A stretch of DNA of 64,000 nucleotides. It comes from Liolophura sinensis. Its lineage: Eukaryota > Mollusca > Polyplacophora > Chitonida > Chitonidae. The translations under genes and the position numbers were made by a program. The stretch lies in NCBI RefSeq assembly GCF_032854445.1, contig NC_088305.1:14247717-14311716 (forward strand). Direction: 5' to 3'. The notes below the pieces were generated by a model. That model did no database searches. It was not told where the DNA came from and saw only the letters and a list, made by a program, of their open reading frames with translations. Of this stretch, positions 1 through 13,200 are shown one piece after another (the stretch's first letter is position 1; each line of letters opens with the position of its first letter).

Positions 1-1128
1 ATAACACTAACATTATTTCAAGCAATAAGAGTATGTGAGACATTTGCACAGCACTGTCCAGATTTATGTATTTCACTGGTGTTTAATGCCGATTTTATGA
101 ATTTGCCATTTGATGGCCGATGCTCAAGCAGCCGGAATAAACCACCGATCTTCAGCAGATGCCTTGTAAATCTTTAGCCTAAAAGCAGCAGACAATACAA
201 CGAGAGCTGGTTTCGAACACGCATAGAGGACCTAACCTAAGTACAAGGGAAAACAGAGTCTGCAGCTTGTGTTAATAACACACACAATCGACGACTGCAT
301 TACTGTAAGGCTACTATTGTGTTTGTAATCATTTGGTGACGCTCCACGCTCCACTGATCAATAACATATGAATGTATGGATGTTTGAATTGCATGGATAC
401 AGATCCAGCGCAAAACAAAACAACCAGCTGTATTCTGTTTTGATCGCGTTGGATGACGCGTTAATTATTAAAACTTCAGATGTTAGTTTGCAAAACTTAG
501 TTGTAATGTGGTCTCCAATATGTTTTTTGATTTTTCTTTAAAAGAAAGAGTCAACTGAAAAGAACGTTTGTATCGGGGGTATTTGGGACCAACTTTTGTA
601 TATGTTGTCTTTGTGTTATAAATTAGAATCCCAAATACCAGTTATACTACATTACTTTCAGACACATTTCAGAAAAAAAATAATAAAAAAACTAAAAAAC
701 ACATTTAAGATTATATTTGCAAAGAAGTTTTCAAACTCTTTGATCTGTTTTGGCATCTTTTTAAAGTCTTTTTTCTAATTTAACTGGAATTTAACGCGAG
801 TCAGATCTTTGCCAATGATCTGCCATCTTAATTAAAATTTTTCTCAATGTCTAAAGTCACGCTTACTTCAAACCAATGTATTCGTTTCTTTCTTAATCCT
901 CTAGGAGCTTAGAGTTAGACTCAGTCTTATCTCCTATTCTGTTACTACGCCTCCCGATTTAACAAAGAAGCCTGCCAGAGATATGCTTTAATTAAATGAG
1001 CTTACATCACCTTCCAACAATTGGTTTCCGTCTTAATTCGAATAAAGCTCAGAGTCATCCCTCTGTTACCTTGCCGAAGCCGTAACACGAAAATATGTTA
1101 AGGAAAAGCTTCAACTAAATGAGCTTAC
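1..1128. other. Intron or downstream flank, no exon seen
   Basis: AT-rich sequence below the last visible array exon. I found no six-Cys exon, poly(A) signal context or terminal exon here. Because D62 exits in phase 1 the gene must continue, probably past position 1. Confidence 0.5.
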
Positions 1129-1239
1129 CACAAGCTTTTCTAGTGCAGGCAACATTGCCTCCTCTTTGACAAGTACAGCTGTTGCAGTCGTTGGGGAAAG
1201 AGTCTCCGATTCGGTACTCCTGGCCGCCAAATGTACATC
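1129..1239 (-). CDS. Array exon D62, F-type domain (111 nt)
   Basis: Opens [14 protein letters not shown] and has the core C-N-S-C-T-C. The C5-C6 loop is T-R-K-A. If the fold is pacifastin-like, the predicted P1-P1' pair is Arg-Lys, as in classic trypsin-type inhibitors of that family, and rare in this array. It ends GCTTGTG|gtaagc. It is the most 3' exon I can see, and the phase-1 exit means further exons lie downstream. Confidence 0.85.
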
Positions 1240-4200
1240 CTACAGAACACACAAGATTACATACACATGCGTGTAGATATATGTTTTTTTCGTAGGTCCG
1301 TTGGCACTAACCAGTTTCATCTAGCATTCTTTCTCATTTTACTGTGCACAACAATTTCTAATTAATATAGATTTTGTCATGAACCTTATTTAGCTGCCGG
1401 AGACTTGCACCCTTTCAAACGGTGCAGTGCTGCGTTGGAATCAAGAAAATACTGATGACACGTTTAATAGTGCCATTTCTCTTTGAGCTCTTGCAAAGAC
1501 CTCACTCTATATTATAAGATATGGCACTGAGCACACATAATGAGGCACACATAGCCTGCAAATGCGTCCATGATCTATGAAACTGGGTGCTCCTGAAGAG
1601 ACAAAACGTGTATAAAATATCATGATGTGATAATCTATGGTGTTCTCACCAATGCGGTCGCTGTGAGTTCAAGTCCAGCTCATGCTGGCTTCCTCTCCGG
1701 CTGTATGTGGCGAGGTCAGCCAGCAACCTGCGGATGGTCGTGGGTTTTTCCCGGCCTCTGCCTGGTTTCCTCCCACCATAATGCTGGCCGCCGTCGTATA
1801 AGTGAAATATTCTTGAATACGGCGTAAATCTCCAATCAAATTAAAAAAAAATAAATCTATGCTCTTGACGTCGTTCAGGTAGATACTTCACGTTGGGTAA
1901 GAATTGTGCGCGGGGTAAAGCAACTTTCAAGGATACAAGAAACGCTTAGCTTTGTTGTTTCTAAGAACGGAATATATGATGTGGGGTAACATATAATAGC
2001 ATAACAAAGTTCCTCGGCGTTAAAGTGGCCTTAAAATGGATATTTTTTTCTTGTGTTTAAGGTCACAGTCAAGACTTCATATAGGTAAAGGCTAGGCAAT
2101 GATCGCTGTACTGCTTTAACAATCAACATTTCGCATAAGCGAAATATTCTTGTGTACTGTGGGTTTCCCTCGCGCTCTGCCCGGTTTCCTTCCACCATAA
2201 TGCTGGCCGTCGTCGTATAAGTGAAATATTCTTGAGAGCGGCGTAAAACACCAATCAAATAAATAAATAAATCAAATTCTTGAGTACTGTGTAGAACACC
2301 AATCAAATAAATAAATAAATCGAATAGTTTGACTTACTGCAGATATCCTTGGTGCAATCAATAGTTCCATCTGTTCTACACGTGCACGTGTTACAGTCAT
2401 CGGCGTAGGTTCCTCCAATTCGTACAGTCGAACCGTCCGGTTTTGTACAGCCTGAAATTATAATAAAGCTTTTCTTTGGATCATGGTTTAGCAACGAACA
2501 GACGAATTGCTTAATTACAGTGGGGTGGATATATTTTCACGTGTGGCGATCAGGTGTACATGTAACCTAGGGACCCAGAATGAATTCCAACTAGATACTA
2601 CAAAGAGTTATGAATTGATTTCATTATTTCTTTGTTATTCTTCTTGCGCCGTACTCTGACAATTTTGACTTATACACTCTTAAAACTAAAGTGTTACCTT
2701 TAACCCTGTGGAGATCATAAGCGTTACATGTATTTGACCAGTTGACCACTTTCAAGAGTTTCTTTAAGATGTTGATTAAGAATTGGAGTGTAAAAACTTT
2801 GGCAAGTGTAAAAACATTAACAGTTTAAAAATGGTCAGCGACACTTCGTGATCTTTACAGTGTTAAATGCAACACTGTTTTAAAAATGTACCCTGGGGGT
2901 TAGCTATAAGGATATATGAATTTGAATGACCGTTGTAACATACTGACGAACGTTCCCAAGCGTAACGTACAGATATGCACACCATGGTGGTCTTCAACGT
3001 ATGTTAGATTGCGCAATTGGAACATACAAATCTTGTCGATCGCTTATTCTCATCAACACCCCGTGGACAATGAGAGATTAGGTATGTACAAATTCCATGC
3101 TCAAGGCAGGTTTTGACACCGAACTACTTGTGACAGGATACCACACAAGTCAATGGCTTAAAACAGCAGCAGACCCACTGGTCATTGGTCGATCATGCTT
3201 CAACGCTTCGTCCGTTGGTAACTTAGTGTAAACAGGGTTAATGTGTTTAGTCGCTTTTAAATTAATATCCATATAATCCCCCTTTATCAACATACCAACC
3301 AGAGACCCGTTTTACAAAGTCTTAAGCGCATTTAACATAATGACGTATCTCTTCATAGCATGTAATCAGGGAAATTGCGCTGCTTCGTAGAACGGGTCCC
3401 GGATCCTGACTGAAAGTCAGTACTTACGACAAGCCCTCTGAGTACATGAGATGGTGCCATCTTCTCTGCATGTGCACGTATTGCAGTCATCCACGTACGT
3501 ATTCTGTATTCTGATTTGCTGTCCATTCGGCCGTGTGCAAACTATGTGAAGAAACAACACAACGATGACAAAGGAAAAATGACATTTGTAGCCATTTCTC
3601 GAGACATTTCCAGCTAAACAATAAACCTGACATATTTTGAAAAATGTGCAGTTCCTTAGCGTAAAATGGTTACTAGTATCATCGACCCTAAACCAACACC
3701 TATCCTTACCCACCTCCATGAATCTGCAAAGTTCATGTTGTTATTTCCTTTAACCAAGGTTGAAACAAAAAATACTGTTCCTGTTTAGCAAAGAAAACAT
3801 TACCGTATTCTTCCGTCGCTTCAGACTTCTTCGTGTCGGACACATGAACATTTCATTCACATGACTTGTTCAGAACTGGATGGAAACAGACTGACGATCT
3901 TAACAGACATCTCCACTCGGATCATACAAGTAGTTAACAAACGCACGAAAACATAAACTAAAACATCAGAAAAGCGTAACATCACGAAACATCTCATCCA
4001 CTTTCAACGATGTTTTCATTATGGATTTCTATGTTTACTTTGGTTAAGACAAAACAGTGGGGAGGCCTGGAAACAGGCTCACAATAGTTACATTTAACCT
4101 AATGAAAAATAATGAATTGTCGGATAATAAGTATGGGCAAACTCACAGCATGGTTTGTCAGTACACGTGATATCCCCTCCTTCGTTACAGGTACACGTGT

Positions 4201-7200
4201 TACAGTCGTCCGTGTACGTGTTTCCGATCCGGAATCGTTGACCGTCAGAACGTACACATGCTATTCAACACAAACGGGTAAAATCCACTGTAGGACAATA
4301 CAATTTCACGGCTTACGCCCAGGGCTTGGGAACGTGCAAAGATTTTCAGGCGCTGATATTTACCAAATAAATAGTAAGCACAGATCACAGCCTGTTTCGA
4401 AAAATGAATTTGGGTTTTAGCCCAAAATTGTGTTCAGTTTTATCTCTTGAATAGAAATAAATCAATTCGATAAAATACTGACTACTGACTTTCTGATGTG
4501 CTAGTACTAATTAAGCATATACCTTCAAACATTCTTCTTGCATAGAAGTTTTGGACTAATGCCCAAATCCAGCATTGGCTTAGTTTGCAGTTCTTGAGCT
4601 CTAGTGATTTATTTCATTCGACTTTTAAAGCCGTGCTCAAGAATATTTCTCTTATGCGAAGGCGTCCGGAGTTATGGTGGAGAGAAACCGGCAGAACTCG
4701 AGGGAAACCCACGAACACTTGGCTGTTGTTGGCAACTGAGAGGGAGCCAGCATGAGCTGGACTTGAACTCGCAGCAGTCCCAGTTGTGAGAGGCATGTGA
4801 GCCATTGTGATGCGCTAGTATGCTGACCATTCAACTAACCCGCCACAAGTCCTATAGCTATGTCTTCAAATGGAAACATCAATAAAAAGTTTATCTCATA
4901 TTACAAGATGAGTTTAACACTTACAGCAGGCTTTTTGGGTGCAGACAACATTTCCACCTCGATTACAGTTGCACGTGTTACAGTCGTTGGCAAACGATGC
5001 CCCGATTCGATAACTTTGTCCTTCGAAATCACACCCTGTTTTACAGATAGAAATGCTACATCAATCTTAATGTAAAATGTATGCTTTCATTATAAAATGA
5101 ATAAAATCACAGCATATATATTTTAATGGACAATTCCAAGAGGCTTCGATTTCAACTGTTCATGCAGACACTGACACACCTCCTAATACACTGTTCAACC
5201 AAAATGGCCACGTTGGTTTTGATATAAGTCTCTGAGAGAGAATGTGGCCATTCTATGTGTTAACTCATTTAAATCAACTGACGATACACGTGAATGTGAG
5301 AAAACGACCACTCAAGTCAAGTAAACTTACGACACACGTCATTGGTACAGTCGATTGTTCCATCTTCCCTACACGTACACGTATTACAGTCGTCTGTGTA
5401 AGTTGCCAAGATCCGTATGCTGGTGCCGTCTGGTTTTGTGCATGCTTGAAACATACAAAAATGATTAACAGTTTATGTATTTATTTATTTACTACGGTCA
5501 ATACGCCCCCCTCCCCCCCCCCACCATGTGGCTTTGTGCAAACTATAACGTTAAGTCTACAATAAGTGCAATGAATGCTTTAAATGATTAACAAACAAAA
5601 ACGCAGATGCATCATAACGCTTGCAATGGAAACTCTGAAAACGTTTCTTTCAACCTATTTTAACAAAATTGATGTCTCAAATCGGAAGTATGATTTATTA
5701 GACCCTGAAAATGACTATGTAGACCCGATATTCCACTTTGAACTGCTTATGCATTATTCCAGTGTAAAACACCTGTTTCTGTGCAGAAAATTATGCCATA
5801 CATCCTAGGACAAACAAGCTAAAATGTTTTATCCAGTATGAATTTTAGAACCGTTGCTTAATATTCCAGAAATAGTGGCCCCTTTATTCAAGTAAAGTTT
5901 CAATTATGGGAAGGTCTACCAGCAACCTGCGCTTGGTCGTGGGATCTGCCCGATTTCCCCCCACCATAATGCTGGCCGCCGTCGTATAAGTAAAATATTC
6001 TTGAGTACGACGTAAAACACCAATTAAATAAATAAATCAATAAAGAGTAAAGCTTAAATTTCATGATTATTTAATCCTTTTCCATGTTGGACTAGGGAAA
6101 CTTCTATTGGCGACAATTTTTGGCATCAGAGAATAGATTTATTTATAAAGGATAGCTAAAACTATTCGTGAAAGTTTTACTGAACTACGTACAATTGGTT
6201 TGTGTAAGACGTACAGATAATTTATGACTTAATGGCTCAGCCGAGTCACACAAATGCCACACGTGAACATAACATATCAACACACACGAGAGTAAATCCC
6301 TTTATTCACACTATTCATCATTTATATTCGTTGAAGAAGCATCATTTTACAACTTTCCGATTTCTCCCCAAGCCACGGCTGTAAAGAAAGGCCTGGAAAA
6401 AAGAGAGAAAATATGACTTAGTTTTTCGTCGTGTTGGATAGTTTTCCATAATTTAGCAACAACAGTTTTCAAAAACTGTTCCTCATCTACTAAGCACTGA
6501 CCTAGACTGGTCAGAAAGTTTGCAAAGAGACCATTTGTTTGATATGTTCAGATGTTTAGAAAAAGAAAAAAGTTACAGAAGTTAAGAATAAAGGAAACTG
6601 TCGTATTTGGGCTACGGTAATTTAGGGCTGCTGGTTGCCCTTCTACTTTTAGCGTTTCGTCGTGTTGTATAGTTTTCCTGAGTTTAGCACCACAAGTTCT
6701 CCAAACGGTTCGAAAGTTTCTCATCTACTTAAGCTGGGAGCAATTTGCTACACTACGTGAAACTAATGCCTGCTGTTTCCCTTGGAATGGACTTTACCTT
6801 TCAACATTTATTATTTCTGCCTATTGTGTTTCGCTATGATCAGATATCAAAGCCACGTGATCTGCACATTGGCCTATAGTACTAGTCCCACTGTACGTTG
6901 TACCTGGCAGTCGATGGCTCAAATCCAAGACACCCTTTCTATTTTTTTTGTTGACGTTCTTCTCCTTTTTACTATAGTTACGTTGCCATAAGTTATGCAA
7001 AGCGTACATAGCCGCCCCCCAGAATTACTGCTCTTGAAGTTGTATATTCGAAAGTATAATTCCAAACATTTCCAGCCAAACATTAAACCTGACATATTTT
7101 GAAAAATGTACAATTCCTTAGCGTAAACTGGTTACTAGTATCATCGACCCCAAACCAACACCTATCCTCATCCACCTCCATGAAAGTAAAATTGTCTGTT

Positions 7201-10200
7201 TGACAGTTAGTGCTTTTTCTTTTCATAAAGGTTTTTTCCCCTTTTATTTAAAATACATGTAGTTTGGAGTCAAGCGAAGAAATGTAAGATAAACAAATTC
7301 TATTGATGACCGAAAAAAAATCTCTGATCTTTGTTTAAGTAATTGTGTATGTAACAAGAAATACAAGCTGTTACACGAGGCAAACTACATACTGCTGAAT
7401 ATATGTCCACTGTAATAAAAGTTACCTGTTTGGAGTTGTGTTCCAGGAGAGAAAAAAAAAACCGCGATAAATCCGCCGATTTCAACGAATCCAAATGAAA
7501 ACCCGTCGCAGAGGTATAACCGGAAAAAAAAAAACCTTATCCCCTGACACCCAGAGGTTTTTTTTTTATCAGCACCCTACTGGGAACATGTACAGGCTGG
7601 GTATGACTGTTCATCGTTAGGGATTCAGTCGAATCGATTGAATAATTACTCTACATCAAATAGAAAAAATATACAACAAAAAAAGACAACTGTCATATCC
7701 CGTCTACATATCGCGTTACGAGCGCTTCAAATGGCGCCCCCTACCGTCCATTCCCTGCCAAGGGAATAATTCGTCTCTCAACCAAGTTAAATCATACTAG
7801 GTTATCTATGTCACAATCTATATGGAAAACCTAAAACACGTTTGGAGGATTAGTCTTTCCTGCTTTATCTAGATCTCCTCCAAAAAAAAAAAAAAATCCC
7901 CGCCCCGGCACTGTAGATACAACGTCTAGCAGGACATAATTGCCTTATATTGCAGGCGTGCAGCAATTGTCGTTCAAATCCACTGAAACGTAACTGAAGA
8001 TTTTATTGAAAAGATAACACAAAGACAGCGCATCTTCATTTACTTTATTTATCATCATACACGCCTGAAAAATAATAAAAGAAATTAACTGTTTTGATAA
8101 GTAGTTGAAATAAATAAGAAGCTTGTTTCAAGTATATCTGAAAGAGGGTCGTCAAATTTTTTAGAGGTTCAGAATTGAGAGAATTATTAAACCGAATGCT
8201 TTCAGTAGTCTTTATGCTGAACTCACAGCGTGGGTCGTCAGTCCAGGTGATAACGCCATGCTCGTGACAGACACGCGTGTTACAGTCACCAGAGTATGAA
8301 TCCCTCACGCGGATGGGCCATTTGTTAGATCTGAGACACATTGACAATTTAATTTGTTCACAAAAATTGTTAGTAGAGCTTCAATGAAAAGTTTAAACTT
8401 GCATCCCTTTGCATCTTATCACTTATTTCTACTTACAACAAGCTTTCTGGGTACAAACAACATTGCCACCTTCGTTACAGGTACACGTGTTACAGTCGTT
8501 GGGGAAATCAGCTCCGATTCGGTATTGCTGACCTCCAAATGTACAACCTGCAATCAAAGGTAATGCAATGTAATGTTTTAGGGAAATTGAAACGCTGTGC
8601 CGAAAAATTTGGGTAAAAATATTTTTTAATTTTTTAAACGATACTGTATGTTAAGTGGAGCACACAAAGATAGTATCATATCTGATGAGGCCAGGCAATA
8701 TGTTTGTATAAATTATTTTAACACTTCTCTCTTTTGTATCTAAAACCTTTGTCAACATAACTACTCGGCCAAAGCTTGGCAAAACTAACGGTGTGTTACT
8801 GAATAAATGCAACCAAGCAAGAATACAATAACATGCCTGCAGTTTTGTAAATGACTGTGAAAAAAACCTTACAGAGATTCTGTAGACTGTTTCACTATAA
8901 AAACAAATCATCACTGTTCTTCCATATTTCTTGTACCTCGAAGCTTACTCGTGGAAAGACAAAGCTACTTACGGCAGACTTTGGATAATATGATGTAGAT
9001 ATAGGGCTAGTTAACGAGCATACGGCTAAATACTTACTGCAAACTTTGGTTGTACAGTCGAAGGTTCCATCTGATCTACACGTACACGTGTTACAGTCAT
9101 CTGGGTAATTATTGCCAACATCAATTCTCTGATTGCTGGGACTTGTGCAGACTGAAAGAAAACACAGCAATGATATCGGTAAGAAAAACAATGCAATTCT
9201 GTTTCAGTAAATTCTAAGAATTAAGATCCACAAGCTGAAAGTTGGTGTGATCAATTTCAAGAAAATCTGCTCGTAACAAGAAACTGGAAGAATATAGAAT
9301 TGGAAAACGGACATGCAATATTATATCAACACAACATTGGTACGGCTGCAGCGCCTTGAACTATGACTATGTGCATGTAAATTTGATACCAAGTTCATGA
9401 TGTTCTTGTGGAAACCCGTAGGAGAAAGGCGCTACGCATTTTTTCTTTTCCTTGTCGACATTAGGACACAATCCGGCCTAACGTTTTAAAAAACCTCCCT
9501 CATAGCATGACTATTAAAAGCTGGTAAAGTGTTTTGAATACAAAATTTACTAAACATAATTCTGAAATAATGAACTTAGTAATGCAATTTATATACGCCA
9601 GTAACCAGTTTTCCTAATGCTATACACACGTGAACGTGTTCTGTCCATGCTGCAAGACTGCATCTGCTCTCAGTCTTGCTTTGTCTTTTCGATCTCGTTC
9701 TAGTCTTTCGTCTACATTGTATTTAGCATTTCGTAAAATTAGCAATGTTGATTCTTTCTTTTTCTGTTTTTTTTTTCTTTCTGTATTTTGCGTCTTAGAC
9801 TACTGCCATTCTTTTCTCACATTTGTAGTAAAACGGGTAATCTGTATTTATTTAGGTAACAGGACTAGTATGTTGTCTAGAACTTTTTCCCAATTGTGTA
9901 TAACGCAATGAACTATGTTCTGTTCAGTTCAAGCATACTGATTGCTGGGGCTTGTGCAGACTAAGTGAAAATGTAAGAATACAACAATGCATTACATTTT
10001 CTTCACAACCATGTGCATCTATTATTTACAACTGAAATAAAAATACGCTGAACAAATCATAGTTACTACAAGACCAGTGGGGTCCGTCTTAACTTGTGAC
10101 TGGCGTAACGTCCATTGTGACATGTGGTGGTGCGATACGCCAATTGCTAAATAAGATCGCGACAACTTTGGAAGACGGTTCCGTAGCATAATAGAATATA

Positions 10201-13200
10201 AGCATACTCACAGCATATATCATTGGTACAGGAGATAGTGCCGTCTTCTCTGCACGTACACGTATTACAGTCATCCGAGTACGTTTGTCCGATCCTAATG
10301 CTTTCACCGTTGGGACGTGTGCAGGCTGTGGACAACACAAACAATAATACTTCTTTTTATAAATAATTTATGGAGAAGATATTGCGTTTTTGAATACTGA
10401 CAAATTTTACTTTCCACTGGACATTTAGACAAAGCTCTACATTAATGAATGAGGAAAACTTACAGCATGGCCGTTCGGTACAGGAAATAGTGCCGTCATT
10501 TCTACACGTACACGTGTTACAGTCGTCCGCGTACGTTTGTCCGATCCTAATGCTTTCACCGTTGGGACGCGTGCAGGCTGTGGGCATTAAAAAATGATGC
10601 TCCTTTTTAAAAATGATTAATCGAGAAGATATTGTATATTTAAATATTGATAAATTTTCTCTTCAACTAAACATTTAAACAAAGCTCTACATTAATGAAT
10701 GAGGAAAACTTACAGCACGGCCGTTCGGTACAGGAGATAGAGCCGTCATCTCTACACGTACACGTGTTACAGTCGTCCGGGTACGTTTGTCCGATCCTAA
10801 TGCTTGCACCGTTGGGACGTGTGCAGGCTGTGAGCATAAAAAGCAATGATATTCCTTTTTATAAAAAATGCATCTAGAAGATGTTGTCTTTTTAAATGCT
10901 GACCATTTTTTCCTTTTATTAAACATTTGAACAAGTCTCTATATTTATAAATGAAGAAAACGCTATATGTTGTCAATTTTCAAAGATGCCACTTCCGTGC
11001 ATCGTTTCACATGATCAGAAAACACATTCTGTGTTTTCAGACATTGCCTGTTTTTGACACCAGTTAATCTCGCTTTCTTTTAGGGGCGTTTAGCTCCGCC
11101 TAAGAATCGCCACAATGCAGCGTTGTTGTTGATTTATTGTCTCGGTTAGAGACATACAAATCCATAATTTGTACTGGGCGAGTGTACGTGATACGACATA
11201 CATACGATTATTTATCGACTGTACTTTCACAGCTGATGCATGAGAATTAAACAGTGGAGTTTATTTATATCACATTTAATCCTTCGTCGTCTCCCGGAGT
11301 GAGTGACACCACTATTTGCTAACACGACAGGTAAGGGCTGCGTCTAAAAAGATTAACAGTCTTCAGAAGATTTAAAGTTTAAGAAGATTAACTTCCTTGG
11401 CCCGGTCAAGTTACTGTATTGTATACAATTTTTGTCACATTTTACAGGTACAAACAAGTTTAAATGATAACACTGATTGAATGCTTGAGTTGTTTTATTA
11501 CTTGACGTTTCTGTATTGAAGTTTGATCAGTTGTCCAAAAATTCTGTTAAGATCCGCGGCAGTTGATTCCAGCGAATGTGTTTTCTTACCAACTCCGCGA
11601 AAGTTTATGCCCACAAAAAAGGCATTTACAGTAAAATGAAAATGAGCGAATTAATGCTTGAGGTTATATGTCCTTCTTCTTCGTCACAGTCATAAGACGA
11701 CGAGGAATGGGACAAGACACCTCACCCAGTCACATTATACTGACACCGGAACAACCAGTACTGTTGTCTTGCTCTAATTTTTTAGTTAGAGCACCAACCA
11801 GTTTTTGATCCCGGGTCTTCCGATTTCGAAGCGGACGTTCTGACCATTAGGCCACTGGAAGGGTCATACACAAATAAAGATTTATTTATTTATGTATTTG
11901 TGTGATTGGTGTTTTACGCCGTAATCAAGAATATTTCACTTATACGACGGCGGCCAGAATTATGGTGGGAGGAAACCGATCAGAGCCCGGGGGACACCCA
12001 AGACCATCCGCAGGTTGCTGCTAGACCTTCCCACGTACGGCCGGAGAGGAAGCCAGCATAAGCTCCTAGATCATTTATTTCAATAATACATATCTGGGTA
12101 TAAATCCAAAACATAAAAATATGAAGTGTGCACCCAAGTATATTAACAAACTCACAGCATGGCCGTTGAGTACAGGATATAGTGCCGTCATCTCTACACG
12201 TGCACGTGTTACAATCGTCCCTGTACGTTTGCTGTATCCTAATGGTGGCGCCATTGGGTCGTGTGCAAGCTGAAATATAGTTGAAATATTTCCATTAGGA
12301 TTTTAATACATGTAGAAAGAATCGTGTTTCATCATTCTTTAGATATAATACTTGTAAGTCTTTGCCTTGTGTCCAATGGGGATGCCAAGAAGGGAATAAT
12401 TTGTTTTGGGGCCACCGTGGCGGAAGGGGTTAACATGATAGCACGGGGCTTTCACCCAGGAGCCTCCCACCAATGTGGTCACTTGGAGTTCAAGTCCAGC
12501 TCATGCTGGCTTCCTCTCCGGAAGTACGTGGGAGGCCCTGCCCTTGGGATTTGGCGTGACACTTTTAATGTGACTACATCTAAGTGAGGTGCCTTGTCAG
12601 GTGTCTGCGGCATGACACTTAAGTGGCGGCGGCACTTTGGTGACATGGGCTCGCCCTGCTATAAGAAGTCACAATATACATACACACATCTAATTAGTCA
12701 TGGTCACGATAGAACTGAAAAAGTACGACGTTAAAACTCCAGCATTCATGCATACATTACCATAACATAACATAACATAACATACCATAACATAACATAA
12801 TACATGTATAACATAACATAACATAACCTCACTCACAGCATGGTTTGTTGGTACAGGTGATAGCGCCACCCTCATTACAGGTACACGTGTTACAGTCATC
12901 AGGGTAAGAATCTCCAATCCGGATAGACTGACCGTTAGATCTCGTGCATGCTGAGAAAGAAAAGTATTTGGTTTTAATATTTAGCTTCGATGACCTCTTT
13001 AAGTAAAATTTATTTCGTAAGTGAGCACTTGAATCATTTATACCAGCAGTGCAATAAATACTACTTTAAAATATGTCACGCATCCGGTTTTCTTTGATCT
13101 ACTTACATTGCTTTTTGATAAGTACTGAGGCTCTGAAGGCAACACCAATTTCACGCACTAAAGAAATATGTGACCAAAACAGGACCACAGCGGTAATTTT

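Larger units (their letters stand above)
5445..8226. other. 2.8-kb intron without intact exon
   Basis: Contains a SINE at about 5920-6045, a homopolymer-rich stretch, and a second copy (7066-7183) of the intron just upstream of D60. No open exon was found; this looks like a segment that lost one or more exons. Confidence 0.6.
10828..12155. other. Intron between D52 and D51 with repeats
   Basis: The stretch 10967-11070 is another copy of the spacer that lies between F and R exons in the homogenised units; homology breaks off near 11070. It is followed by a tRNA-derived repeat (11690-11875) and an antisense SINE (11880-12068). Confidence 0.6.

Noticed and set aside
2680-2890. Second inverted-repeat element with 'acactcttaaaac' and 'ctgttttaaaaatgt' ends
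   Set aside because: The ends pair poorly and no boundaries could be fixed.
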